Shown: one piece after another, positions 1 to 8,884 of the stretch
Layout: every line of letters begins with the position of its first letter
How positions within the stretch are numbered: position 1 is the stretch's first letter
From: an uncultured bacterium
GTDB lineage: Bacteria; Hydrogenedentota; Hydrogenedentia; Hydrogenedentales; Hydrogenedentaceae
Direction: 5' to 3'
Assembly (NCBI GenBank): GCA_938014335.1
Contig: CALLRP010000038.1
Coordinates: 1 to 32,642, forward strand
DNA: 32,642 bases
Program-made: the position numbers and the translations under genes
The notes under the pieces: generated by a model
What the model was told of the DNA's origin: nothing
Seen by the model: the letters and a program-made list of their open reading frames with translations, nothing else
Database searches by the model: none

Positions 1-51
1 ATAGCACGGACATTCCAAAGTAGCCCAGCTATACCTGTCTGTGTTTTATCT

Positions 52-134
52 TTCTCCGTGTATCTCTGTGTTCTCTGTGGTTAAATTTCTTTTTTTTCTT
101 TCTCACCACAGAGGGCACAGAGAAGCACAGAGGA
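52..134. repeat. Imperfect inverted repeat built from CTCTGTG units
   Basis: The left arm (52-81) and right arm (105-134) are imperfect reverse complements. Each ends next to the loop in CTCTGTGGT or its complement ACCACAGAG, and each holds further CTCTGTG-like heptamers spaced by two or three bases. The loop (82-104) is mostly T and C. From memory, this CTCTGTG/CACAGAG hairpin recurs between genes in many environmental bacterial genomes, which would make it a dispersed repeat of unknown function. It lies downstream of ahcY and has no U-tract on either strand directly after the stem, so it is not a classical terminator. Confidence 0.7.
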
Positions 135-206
135 TTTTATTAAGGAAATTCCTGGAGTTTATTTTTATTTAATGGTATGCGAAAAAATGTAAGGATGTTG
201 TTTAAG

Positions 207-1664
207 TTAATAGCGGTAGTGGTCGGGTTTGTAGGGGCCCTCGATAGGGACGCCAATATAATCGGCTTGTTTTTGGGTGAGGCGGTCTAATTTCACTCCG
301 AGTTTTTCAAGATGTAAGCGTGCAACTTCTTCGTCTAATTTTTTGGGTAAGGTATAGACTTTACCTTTTTCATATTTTTCGGGTTCGGTAAATAGTGTGA
401 TTTGGGCGAGGGTCTGATTAGTAAATGAATTGGACATGACGAAGGAAGGATGCCCGGTAGCACAGCCTAAATTGACTAGTCTTCCGCGAGCGAGAAGGAT
501 AATTTCTTTTCCATCAGGGAAGATGAACTTGTCGACCTGGGGTTTGATATTTTCTTCACGGATGTTGTTTTGTTTTTCAAGCCAGTCGACATCGATTTCA
601 GCGTCGAAATGTCCGATGTTGCAAAGTATGGCTCGGTGTTTCATTTTGAGCATATGCTCACCACGAATAACATCGCAACAGCCGGTTGCGGTGATGAAAA
701 TGTCGCCGATGGGTGCGGCATCCTCCATTCGCATGACTTCGTAGCCTTCCATAGCGGCTTGTAGTGCACAGATGGGGTCGATTTCGGTGATAATAACGCG
801 TGCCCCTAAGCCACGCATGGCCTGGGCACATCCTTTGCCAACATCGCCATAGCCGGCGATGACTACGGTTTTACCGGCAATCATGACATCGGTGGCTCTT
901 TTGAGTCCATCGCCTAATGATTCTCTGCAACCGTAGAGGTTATCGAATTTGGATTTGGTCACGGAATCGTTTACATTCATGGCGCGGGTGAGTAGTTTGC
1001 CTTCTTTCATCATTTGGTAGAGGCGGTGAACGCCTGTGGTTGTTTCTTCGGATACGCCTATCCAGTTTTCGACAGTTCGGTGCCATCTGTCAGGGTCTTC
1101 TTGATATATTTGGTGAAGTAGACTATCTACGATTTGTAGTTCTTTGTGTCCATCGCTGATGGGAGGTAGTTTTCCGTTTTTGCGGGCATATTCTTCCAAT
1201 TCGTATCCACGATGGATGAGGAGGGTCGCATCTCCGCCGTCATCGACTATCATGTTGGGTGTCTGTCCATTGGGGAAGCACATGGCTTGATAGGTACACC
1301 ACCAGTATTCTTCTAATGTTTCGCCTTTCCATGCGAAGACAGGAGTTCCTGTGGCTACAATTGCGGAAGCTGCCTGGTCCTGGGTGGAGAAAATATTGCA
1401 GGAAGCCCAACGGACGTCGGCCCCTAATATTTTGAGTGTTTCGATTAGCACAGCGGTCTCGATGGTCATGTGAAGGGAGCCCATAATCCGGGCACCTTTT
1501 AAGGGTTGTTTGGTAGCGTATCGTTTGCGCAATGCCATTAATCCGGGCATTTCGTGTTCGGCTAATTCGATTTCTTTTCTACCTAATTCTGCCAGTTTGA
1601 TGTCTTTTATTTTGTAGGGTAAACCAGAATGAATTTTAGGGAAAGTAATAGGGGCAACTGCCAT
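207..1664 (-). CDS. ahcY: Adenosylhomocysteinase (S-adenosyl-L-homocysteine hydrolase)
   Basis: This cytosolic NAD-dependent enzyme splits S-adenosylhomocysteine into adenosine and homocysteine, relieving product inhibition of methyltransferases. The protein is 485 residues and full length for the long bacterial form. Visible landmarks are the N-terminal [10 protein letters not shown] stretch, the DDGGD substrate-domain motif, the Rossmann motif GYGDVGKG, the GHFDAEID segment and the conserved C-terminal KPDHYRY. I start it at ATG 1664, because an AAGGAG ribosome site lies seven bases upstream. A longer reading from TTG at 1682 would place that site inside the gene. The 134 bases upstream separate it from the ADP-ribosylglycohydrolase gene, so it probably has its own promoter, although I cannot pick one out. 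Confidence 0.97.
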   Translation of the reverse strand: MAVAPITFPKIHSGLPYKIKDIKLAELGRKEIELAEHEMPGLMALRKRYATKQPLKGARIMGSLHMTIETAVLIETLKILGADVRWASCNIFSTQDQAASAIVATGTPVFAWKGETLEEYWWCTYQAMCFPNGQTPNMIVDDGGDATLLIHRGYELEEYARKNGKLPPISDGHKELQIVDSLLHQIYQEDPDRWHRTVENWIGVSEETTTGVHRLYQMMKEGKLLTRAMNVNDSVTKSKFDNLYGCRESLGDGLKRATDVMIAGKTVVIAGYGDVGKGCAQAMRGLGARVIITEIDPICALQAAMEGYEVMRMEDAAPIGDIFITATGCCDVIRGEHMLKMKHRAILCNIGHFDAEIDVDWLEKQNNIREENIKPQVDKFIFPDGKEIILLARGRLVNLGCATGHPSFVMSNSFTNQTLAQITLFTEPEKYEKGKVYTLPKKLDEEVARLHLEKLGVKLDRLTQKQADYIGVPIEGPYKPDHYRY

Positions 1665-1816
1665 ATAGAAACTCCTTTTCAATTGAGAGATTTTTCGTTA
1701 TTAAATGAAATTAATTCTATATTTTAAACGATTTGAAAGGGTTCTTTCATGTTTTTAAATTTAGTCAAGAATTACATAAATTTACACAAATATAAGATGT
1801 AAATTTTAGAATATAA

Positions 1817-3421
1817 TTATTGGAAGTTAATATTGCCAAGACAGACGGTTGGAATATTTGTGTTCTCTATGGGAAGAATTTCTACTGTTATAGTATGTTT
1901 TGCTCCAGCCCATTTTGAAATATCTACAGGCACTTGTGTCCACTGACTATCTTGAACTTTTTGTTCGTATATGGGTACATAATCTACTCTTACTCGTAGA
2001 GAAAAATGTTTATTTTGAATTGAATAGAATTCCATCTGCAATTGTTTTGAGTTTGAGGGAATTTCTCCGAAGTATTCAATCATGGCGGGCACGCCTTCTT
2101 CAGGGGGAGCAATCATTAGAACAATATCGCGATTGAATTTATTGGCAAATATTCCTGTTTCTTCTGATTTTTTGCAGGATTTGACTTTCCAGTTTTGGTT
2201 CCATTTTGCTACGTCTTCTTTCAGAATGGGAGGTAAAAATATTTTGTGTTTATAGACCCATTGTTCTAATGTAGGTGGAGGAGTAGGATTCTGAAGTGGA
2301 ATTTTGTAGATATCATTTTCGATTGTGCCACCGGTTTTTGTGATAATTTGTTCTGTTACACGGACGCAAGCATCTATAAGAGTATTCCATGAATAATTGG
2401 TAAAGATGAATTTATTCTCGCTTACTTTGGGAAGGTGTTCCTTCCACATTGGTTCTAAATTAGAAAAACCTTTCATACAACATAAAATTCCAGCGGCGGA
2501 TGATGGGTTACAGTCTGCATCTTGACCGCATCGGGTGGTAATTTCGAGGGTTTTTTGTAGGTCGCCTTTGCCATAGAGTAAGCCAATAGCCACATAAGCA
2601 CCGTTGATTCTGGCATCGATGTTGACGAGGTTTCCCGGTTCGCAGTCTATGTCGTCCTGCCATTTATGCTCGATAAATTTCCATGTTTCGAACCAGTCAT
2701 CAGGATGCTGGCGATAGGAGGTGATAACATCTTCGATGCATTTACGATAGTTGCTTTCGGGTGGAATACAGGATAGTCCTGCATGGACTACTTCTTCGAT
2801 ATTGTCATCAATGAAGAAAGCGGAGGAATACATACCTGCGATGAAGTATCCGGCATAAAGTCCGTCTCCGTAGTTCATAATAGAACCAAAGACTTCTCCT
2901 AATTGTTGCATTTCTTCAAATAGACCGGGAGTGATAATTCCGAAGAGGTCGCTTTCAATCTGGAAATCGATGTCGTCTGCATGGGGGTTAAAACGGGGAT
3001 GACCGGATAAAGGAGGCATAATACCTTTGCGGACATTTTCTCGGCCTGCTTTGTTAGCATGCCATAAGGGGTATTTTGACTCTGCGAAGGTTTTGCCCGC
3101 CTGTTCGAATGAAATATTAATGCCATGTTTTTCGATGGCTTCGAGAAAGGTCATTTCGACATATAGGTCGTCCTGTGCGAATGCTCTTTCTAAAGATTCG
3201 GGCTTCCATTCCTCTAAAGGTTCGAGAATAGGAACTCCGTTGAAGCGGAATTCATATTTTTCGCCGTAGGTAACGCCTATCATCTGCCCTAACCATGCTC
3301 CCTTGCATTTGTCGATGTATTTTTCTCGGGTGAGTTCTTTGAAATCGGATGAATTTGCAGTTAGTGTAATTAACATAGCCGAAATCATAAGAATGGTTGT
3401 GATAACAAGAGAATATTTCAT
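1817..3421 (-). CDS. Secreted ADP-ribosylglycohydrolase family protein
   Basis: The 534-residue protein begins with a hydrophobic signal segment (residues 3-24) and is probably exported. The body from about 30 to 330 matches the ADP-ribosylglycohydrolase fold: GAWLGQMIG near 41, an acidic DDLYVE at 84-89, DDID at 149-152, GDG at 186, and DADCN at 301-305 in place of the usual C-terminal metal-binding DAD(T/S). These acidic clusters normally hold two magnesium ions. The last 130 residues look like an extra beta-rich domain. A GGAG ribosome site lies eight bases before ATG. The stop of thiH is only 21 bases upstream, so it may be co-transcribed with thiGH. Family members remove ADP-ribose from proteins or small molecules; the substrate of this exported version is unknown. 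Confidence 0.85.
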   Translation of the reverse strand: MKYSLVITTILMISAMLITLTANSSDFKELTREKYIDKCKGAWLGQMIGVTYGEKYEFRFNGVPILEPLEEWKPESLERAFAQDDLYVEMTFLEAIEKHGINISFEQAGKTFAESKYPLWHANKAGRENVRKGIMPPLSGHPRFNPHADDIDFQIESDLFGIITPGLFEEMQQLGEVFGSIMNYGDGLYAGYFIAGMYSSAFFIDDNIEEVVHAGLSCIPPESNYRKCIEDVITSYRQHPDDWFETWKFIEHKWQDDIDCEPGNLVNIDARINGAYVAIGLLYGKGDLQKTLEITTRCGQDADCNPSSAAGILCCMKGFSNLEPMWKEHLPKVSENKFIFTNYSWNTLIDACVRVTEQIITKTGGTIENDIYKIPLQNPTPPPTLEQWVYKHKIFLPPILKEDVAKWNQNWKVKSCKKSEETGIFANKFNRDIVLMIAPPEEGVPAMIEYFGEIPSNSKQLQMEFYSIQNKHFSLRVRVDYVPIYEQKVQDSQWTQVPVDISKWAGAKHTITVEILPIENTNIPTVCLGNINFQ

Positions 3422-3442
3422 TGTTAAGTCTCCAATTGTTTA

Positions 3443-4597
3443 CTATAATGATTTTATAAAACCGGGCTCAAAGTCAACCCAGACGGGGTCGTACCCTTTT
3501 TGTTTAATTGCTTGAACAACTTCCTCTACGGTTCGGTGGTCGTCTATCTCAAATTGTTCTAAAACGGGGCGTTGTGTGGTAGTGGTGTCGTGAAAAACCT
3601 TGTAACCTCCGGGACGAGTAGAAGAGCCTGCACTCATTGAAGTGATACCTAATGGGATTAAATGGTCTCGCACTTCGGCGCTTTCGCGTGTACTTAAATT
3701 GAAGGGGGAATAGGGTAAGAAAAGTCGCATGGCGGTGATAATTTGCACGAGTTCTTCAAGGCTAACTAAGTGAGGAACCTTAAATCGAGAAGGGGTATGT
3801 TTAAGTCTTGGGAAGGAAAGTGATATAACACTTTGCCAGCAAGTCTTCTCTAAATATTTAGCATGTAAAGCAAGCCACACCATATCGAGTCTCCAATTGC
3901 TTAATCCCAATAAAGCACCACAGGTAAGTCTACGGATACCGGCTCTTCCAGCTCTTTCCAATGCATCGAGGCGGTATGTGTAATCTCTTTTTTTTCCGGA
4001 AAGATGGACTTTATCGTAGGTGTCTTTGTCATAGGTTTCCATATAGAGAGTAACCCCTTCCGTTCCTGTGGATGCTAATTGAGCATATTCTTTTTCTTCC
4101 ATAGAATAGACTTCGACGCTAACCGATTTAAAGTATTCCTTAGCGATACGGACAGCATTGGCTATGTAATCCACAGGAACTCGATTAGGGGCATCGCCTG
4201 TGAGGAGGAGAACTGTTTGAATCCCTTTTTTATTTAATTCGATACATTCTTCCCTTATTTGCTCTTCAGCTAAAGTAACTCTCTTTTCACGAATCCCTGA
4301 ATGGGATGCAAAATAACAATAAACACAGTCTGAGGCACAAAGGTTTGAAAGATAGATAGGTGCGTAGATAGATATTGTTCTACCGAAATGCCAGCGTGTG
4401 AGGCGATGTGCTTTTTGTGCTATTTGTTCGAGGAAGGGGGTGGCTTTTGGAGAAAGGAGTGCGATTAAATCATCTATGGATAGGGCTTCTTTTTTAATGG
4501 CGTTTATGATTTTTTCTTCGTTTACGGAGTCATATAAACGAAGGATATGCTCTGTGTTCCACTTATCGAGGATTTTAGAAAAAGAATAGGGTTCCAT
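3443..4597 (-). CDS. thiH: 2-iminoacetate synthase ThiH (radical SAM)
   Basis: ThiH cleaves tyrosine with a 5'-deoxyadenosyl radical to give dehydroglycine (2-iminoacetate), the glycine-derived part of the thiazole ring of thiamine, plus p-cresol. The 384-residue protein has the radical-SAM cysteine triad C87-x3-C91-x2-C94 (CASDCVYC). It also has ThiH-typical downstream segments such as LYMETYD, GALLGLSNWR and SAGSSTRPGGY. Start chosen: ATG 4597, 13 bases after the thiG stop. A longer open frame runs back into thiG, but those residues do not resemble ThiH. No strong ribosome site is visible, so translation may be coupled to thiG. Use of ThiH rather than the oxidase ThiO suggests oxygen-poor growth, since ThiH is oxygen-sensitive. 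Confidence 0.95.
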   Translation of the reverse strand: MEPYSFSKILDKWNTEHILRLYDSVNEEKIINAIKKEALSIDDLIALLSPKATPFLEQIAQKAHRLTRWHFGRTISIYAPIYLSNLCASDCVYCYFASHSGIREKRVTLAEEQIREECIELNKKGIQTVLLLTGDAPNRVPVDYIANAVRIAKEYFKSVSVEVYSMEEKEYAQLASTGTEGVTLYMETYDKDTYDKVHLSGKKRDYTYRLDALERAGRAGIRRLTCGALLGLSNWRLDMVWLALHAKYLEKTCWQSVISLSFPRLKHTPSRFKVPHLVSLEELVQIITAMRLFLPYSPFNLSTRESAEVRDHLIPLGITSMSAGSSTRPGGYKVFHDTTTTQRPVLEQFEIDDHRTVEEVVQAIKQKGYDPVWVDFEPGFIKSL

Positions 4598-4610
4598 AGT
4601 TTTTCGTATG

Positions 4611-5432
4611 TTATAAACTTTCGTTTTTTGTACCGAATAAAAAACCTGTAAGAGGAGAAGATGCTTCTGCGATGTTGCGTTGAGGACCGAGGCCAGCAAG
4701 GAAGGCTAATCTTCCGGCTTCGGTAGCCAGGCGGAAAGCGGTTGCCATTTTCTCATGGTCCTGGGCATCGGCAAGGGCTGTGTTCACCAGTACAGCATCG
4801 GCACCCATTTCCATAGCTTCAGACGCGTGGGAAGGGGCTCCTAAACCGGCATCTACGACAACAGGAACATTGGATTGTTCTACTATTATTCTTATGAATT
4901 CTTTTGTTTTTAGTCCTTTATTACTGCCAATAGGTGAACCTAAAGGCATAACAGTGGCTGTTCCTAATTCTTCTAACTTTTTGGCAAGAATGGGGTCTGC
5001 TTGAATATAGGGCAAGACGACAAAGCCATCTTTAATTAATAATTCAGCTGCTTTTAGTGTTTCAATGGGGTCGGGAAGTAAATATCGGGGTTCGGGGGTT
5101 AACTCTAATTTTACCCATGGTTCTAATCCCATAGCACGAGCAATTCTCGCCAATTTTAATGCTTCTTCGGCAGTTTTAGCACCGCTGGTATTGGGTAATA
5201 TCAATACTTCCTTTGGGTTGAGAACGGATAAAATGCTATCGTTTTCTGGTTTTTTAAGGTCAACTCTACGCAATGCTACAGTAACAATCTCTGCTCCGGA
5301 TGCCTGTATTGTTTTGCGTAGTGCGGACGGAGAGGGAAACTTCCCCGTACCAATCAGGAGGCGGGATTTAAATTTCCGTCCTGCAATAATAAGAGGGTCA
5401 TTATTTATGTGATTAATATTTTTTTCTTCCAT
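4611..5432 (-). CDS. thiG: Thiazole synthase ThiG
   Basis: ThiG condenses 1-deoxyxylulose 5-phosphate, the ThiH product and sulfur carried by ThiS-thiocarboxylate into thiazole phosphate. The 273 residues form a TIM barrel. Recognisable parts are the start [19 protein letters not shown], the WVKLEL strand with the Schiff-base lysine K108, [13 protein letters not shown], and the phosphate-site segment [20 protein letters not shown] followed by [10 protein letters not shown]. It is the first gene of a thiG-thiH pair. ThiS, ThiF, ThiE and ThiC are not in this window. A weak AAGGC site precedes ATG. An extra 15 or so residues at the N-terminus explain the slightly long size. Confidence 0.97.
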   Translation of the reverse strand: MEEKNINHINNDPLIIAGRKFKSRLLIGTGKFPSPSALRKTIQASGAEIVTVALRRVDLKKPENDSILSVLNPKEVLILPNTSGAKTAEEALKLARIARAMGLEPWVKLELTPEPRYLLPDPIETLKAAELLIKDGFVVLPYIQADPILAKKLEELGTATVMPLGSPIGSNKGLKTKEFIRIIVEQSNVPVVVDAGLGAPSHASEAMEMGADAVLVNTALADAQDHEKMATAFRLATEAGRLAFLAGLGPQRNIAEASSPLTGFLFGTKNESL

Positions 5433-5477
5433 TAGATGTGCCTTATAAAAAGGGTATCTTATTTAACAAAGATAAAA

Positions 5478-5497
5478 TGAGAATCATTTCGATGATT
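5478..5497 (-). promoter_or_regulatory. Small palindrome upstream of thiG; weak Fur-box resemblance
   Basis: In the 104 bases between the stop of the PHP-like gene and the start of thiG, the bases AATCAT (5482-5487), TTCG and ATGATT (5492-5497) make a perfect six-base inverted repeat. The overlapping stretch 5478-5492 matches the 7-1-7 Fur consensus at about 11 of 14 informative positions. It could be an operator for an iron-type regulator, since ThiH needs an Fe-S cluster, or just a short hairpin at the end of the upstream gene. AT-rich DNA produces such matches by chance. Confidence 0.25.
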
Positions 5498-5536
5498 ATG
5501 GTATATATTTTAACAAAATTGGTAGCGCGAAGGGGA

Positions 5537-7285
5537 TTAGTCTTCTGGGAGATTGAGATACGAACCTTCTTCGCTGGGTTTGATTTCTATCCAGGCTTTT
5601 TTAGGGTCGAATTTAGGTAGGCGCCAGAGTATTTCAGGTGTAATATCCTGGGCGTAAATAGGGCTGGTCATCGCGTATACTTCAATATCACCGAACCCTT
5701 TTGTATTTTCTGGGGGACCAATTATACGAAGACGATAGGCACCACTTCTTGTGGGTTTATCTGTAAAACGAACGGTAAAGTTATCGCTTTCGATGATTTT
5801 TGTAACAATAGGTCTGCCGTTAAATAATACTTCTAATTTTTTCCCTTTTGCATTTGCGACAATTGCTTCGAAACGGATATCGATACCTAAAGGGACTATC
5901 CCTCCAATACTCACATCAATTTTATTATCGGCTAAAGAGTCTGCCATAAAACTTAATTTAGGGCCATTAACACCAGAAGAAACGTAGGTCCTTCCTAAAC
6001 GAAGTCCTTCTAAAATTGCTCCTAACGATTTATTTTCTGCACGGATATAAGTTATGGGTTTTCCAATAGGTACAGAAGGGCTTGAAGAATGACTCCCTGC
6101 TATCCCACAGACCATAGCACCTCGTGCAATTTCATAATCCCAAAATCGGGTGGCTTGAGAATTGGCGGACACAGATGCAATATTTGATTCATTAACAGCT
6201 GCGGCAAGGGAATATATGAACTTCCCATCTTTTTTTTCTTTAATCCAGTCGTCTAACTTGTCCATAGATAAAGGGGGAATAGCCCGCCAATCTCTACACC
6301 ATATCTGAATAGCATTGACATAACTTAATCCCCATCGCCAAAAACCCGTAGGAAAGCAGGGATGAGCAATAGCAAAGATACCGCCCTGTGCCTGAACACG
6401 AAGACATTCTGCTTGTGCTTCGGGGATTGTTGTCGGACTGTCCAAAGGGGTTCGTGGACAATAAACAAGGGCATAACCCATGGAATCATTTCCCCATTTC
6501 ATTGCGGGGATAAGGACAAGTTTGTCTGAACGATATTCGGGGTCTTCAATAGATTTCAATGTATTTATATCTGTTATTGCCAGAAAATCAAGCCCTTCTT
6601 TTTCTGCCCTTTTTATAATTTCACCTACGGTTTCACTCCCGATACTGTATTTGGAAAAACAACATAATTCCCCTTTATACCATCCCGCTTTGTTCAGCAA
6701 AACCTTGTTTTCTACAGGAATCGTTTTCTTACCGGGAACATCCAGAGGATTATAGGGGTCTGTTCCTGATTCTATTTCTACCCTATCCAGGACAAGATCG
6801 CAATCGCTATCAAAATCTCGGAGTACGAGGGGGCCTGTGGTTCCTTCAAGTAGTGTTATGGGGATGAATGTAGACTGCTTTTCTTTAACGGTAATGTCTT
6901 TGATTTGAACCATGATAGGGACGCCGTTATCATAGGCGTACACATAAGCCCTGAAACTTCCAACCGGGACTATTTGTTCTCCTTTTCCTTCTGGAAAGTC
7001 AAAACGGTATCGTTTCCCATCTTCTATATTGAGTAAATCAACTCTTGCCCCCCAATATTTTCCTACGACATCGGTTACATCAATATCTAATAATCCTGTG
7101 GGGCCTGAGTATTTACTGTATTGTTGGTTTTCATATAGATTCTTTTGTGTTTGTGGGAGAGACTGTTGTTGGGGTGTCTTTTTAGATGGAGTTTTCTTTT
7201 TTGCGAATGTTTTATTTGGAGTTAAGCAAAAGACAGCTAATAAAAAGATAATTATAAAAGTATTAAATTTATTCTTTCTCAACAT
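5537..7285 (-). CDS. Exported CehA/McbA-like (PHP-fold) protein with degenerate metal site
   Basis: The 582-residue protein has a signal peptide (about 1-28), a Lys/Gln/Pro-rich spacer, a beta domain (60-150), and a calcium-loop-like DFDSDCDLVLD segment at 157-167 followed by GTDP. A CehA/McbA-type PHP domain spans roughly 200-440. The fold cues are clear: GWYKGEL at 201-207, AITD at 236-239, LIPAMKW at 258-264, IAHP at 306-309, and SGVNGP at 437-442. However, the usual metal ligands are mostly replaced. The canonical HxH after GWYxGDL is C208-C209-F210, DHN is D239-I240-N241, and GNSDAH reads GIAGSHS. Only the AHP histidine (H308) is clearly kept. It follows the beta-barrel gene by 30 bases and is probably translated from the same message. 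It is likely a binding or structural protein rather than a hydrolase. Confidence 0.75.
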   Translation of the reverse strand: MLRKNKFNTFIIIFLLAVFCLTPNKTFAKKKTPSKKTPQQQSLPQTQKNLYENQQYSKYSGPTGLLDIDVTDVVGKYWGARVDLLNIEDGKRYRFDFPEGKGEQIVPVGSFRAYVYAYDNGVPIMVQIKDITVKEKQSTFIPITLLEGTTGPLVLRDFDSDCDLVLDRVEIESGTDPYNPLDVPGKKTIPVENKVLLNKAGWYKGELCCFSKYSIGSETVGEIIKRAEKEGLDFLAITDINTLKSIEDPEYRSDKLVLIPAMKWGNDSMGYALVYCPRTPLDSPTTIPEAQAECLRVQAQGGIFAIAHPCFPTGFWRWGLSYVNAIQIWCRDWRAIPPLSMDKLDDWIKEKKDGKFIYSLAAAVNESNIASVSANSQATRFWDYEIARGAMVCGIAGSHSSSPSVPIGKPITYIRAENKSLGAILEGLRLGRTYVSSGVNGPKLSFMADSLADNKIDVSIGGIVPLGIDIRFEAIVANAKGKKLEVLFNGRPIVTKIIESDNFTVRFTDKPTRSGAYRLRIIGPPENTKGFGDIEVYAMTSPIYAQDITPEILWRLPKFDPKKAWIEIKPSEEGSYLNLPED

Positions 7286-7315
7286 TATGTTTAATCCTGT
7301 GTGTTGTTTAGCAAG

Positions 7316-8833
7316 TTAGAAATAACACCTTGCTCCAATGTAAATATTTGAATTTTCCATGAATTGACCGAAGAATGTGTGAGGTTCGTTTCCAATGAAA
7401 ATATTAGCTCCACCTTCAACCCACCATTTATCATTTACTTTATAACGGACATTAGGTCTTAAGTAGAAGTCCTGGTCGGTGGGAGAATAATACATAAACC
7501 ATGACAAAATGAGATTCTGATTCATTAATTGACGAGTAAGTCGAAGTGTTGTTAGTAGACGATTTTCATCTTTATTGTAGACCCAGAAAGGTTGGTTTTC
7601 TTTATAATTATCATAGTCTAACATGTGCTCTAAATAAATTTGAAAGGCACCTGTAAAATCTTTTGCCAATTCTTGTTCATAACCTATCAAAAATCGGAAT
7701 TCAGAATTATTTATAAACGGACTACTACCGTCTCTATCTTCCTTAGAGTCGTAGTATCCTATTTCAATTGAGAATATACCTTTTCCAAGAGGACCGCGAA
7801 GACTGGTTCCATATACATCCAATTTGGGGAAGTATGCCTGTAATGGGGGAAATAGTCTTTGTCCACTGGGACTTTTCCATCTCCCGTAGTATGTATATAC
7901 AGCAAACTCAAAATTCTTTATTTTCCTATAAGCTCGAAAAGCCCATTCATCATCGTAGAAACGGGGTCCGGGGTGATCCGCTCGGATTTCGTTGTCTTCA
8001 CCTTGCAATTGATTAAAGAGGGGGTTCCAGAATGTTATAGGGTCGCCTGTAATGTATCTATCAGGTGTGAATCGTGGAGTGTAAACAAGTTCCAAATTAA
8101 ACCATTCAGGGTACCAGCCTAATTTTATGGAATCGGAAGGTGCCTTTAAATATTCTTGTTCTCTACCGATAAAAAATGAGTTCCAATCTTTGGGAAATAG
8201 GTCATTAATGAATAATAAATCCCCCGTGCCCCATGTGAGAATCTGTCTGCCTATGCGTAAATCCAGAGCAGAGGACAGAGTCCATGTTAATCGTGCCTGA
8301 CGCAGATCAAAGTTAGCTTCCTCCTGGACCAAATTTCCATAAAAATCTCCTGTTGTTTCAATGCTTACCTTGTCCCAGAATGTATCTGCTCTTAATTGTA
8401 ATCGAGATTCGCCTAATGTTAAATCTTTAGATTGTTGTTTATCTTCCCTATAACGAATACCTGCTCTATTATCCCAGAAACCTTTAATATCGATATCGAA
8501 TGGGATAGATTTTTTCTGTTGATTTTCATCTTTCTTTGATTCTTTTTCAGAAGGGGTCTGTTCTAACCCTTGTGGGAGTTGCGGTTCAGTTACAGTGGAA
8601 GATTGCAATCCTTGTGGGAGCTGGGGTTCTGACGAGGTTGAAGGTGTTAAACCTTGTGGTAATACGGGTTCGTTTGGGTTCTGTTGTTCAGTTGATTTTG
8701 ATGTCGTTTCATTTTGGGTTTGTAATCCTTTAGGTAAAGAGGGCTCATCTGCATAGTTATTTAGTGAAAGCACATATATAAAAGGAAGTAGAAAAGTAAA
8801 TAAAAATATTATATTTTTACAATCAAATCGCAT
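7316..8833 (-). CDS. Outer-membrane beta-barrel (porin-like) protein with LPQGL repeats
   Basis: The 505-residue protein has an N-terminal signal segment (about 1-28) and then a low-complexity linker with four EPxLPxGL repeats at residues 30-37, 55-62, 69-76 and 83-90. From about 110 onward it alternates aromatic and polar beta strands and ends in CYF, the terminal-Phe signature recognised by the BAM machinery. The segment IGRQILTWGTGDLLFINDLF resembles uncharacterised porins (DUF1302/alginate-export-like barrels) where a Trp-Gly follows GRQ. A GGAGA site lies nine bases before ATG. It is the upstream partner of the PHP-like gene. The substrate is unknown; the repeated linker could bind a periplasmic partner or span the peptidoglycan. 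Confidence 0.75.
   Translation of the reverse strand: MRFDCKNIIFLFTFLLPFIYVLSLNNYADEPSLPKGLQTQNETTSKSTEQQNPNEPVLPQGLTPSTSSEPQLPQGLQSSTVTEPQLPQGLEQTPSEKESKKDENQQKKSIPFDIDIKGFWDNRAGIRYREDKQQSKDLTLGESRLQLRADTFWDKVSIETTGDFYGNLVQEEANFDLRQARLTWTLSSALDLRIGRQILTWGTGDLLFINDLFPKDWNSFFIGREQEYLKAPSDSIKLGWYPEWFNLELVYTPRFTPDRYITGDPITFWNPLFNQLQGEDNEIRADHPGPRFYDDEWAFRAYRKIKNFEFAVYTYYGRWKSPSGQRLFPPLQAYFPKLDVYGTSLRGPLGKGIFSIEIGYYDSKEDRDGSSPFINNSEFRFLIGYEQELAKDFTGAFQIYLEHMLDYDNYKENQPFWVYNKDENRLLTTLRLTRQLMNQNLILSWFMYYSPTDQDFYLRPNVRYKVNDKWWVEGGANIFIGNEPHTFFGQFMENSNIYIGARCYF
8564..8746 (-). repeat. Coding repeat: four EPxLPxGL units
   Basis: This is the DNA segment encoding the four near-identical octapeptides in the N-terminal linker of the barrel protein. 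The last two intervals are exactly 14 residues and the first is 25. The pattern suggests recent in-frame duplication of a 42-base unit, and the copy number may vary between strains. Confidence 0.7.
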
Positions 8834-8884
8834 ATATATTCTCCGTTTGTAGCATATTGACTATTTAATAATATTTTATAACGA

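Noticed and set aside
5065..5412. 115-codon plus-strand frame
   Set aside because: It is antisense to thiG, whose sequence is clearly conserved; there is no ribosome site or family match.
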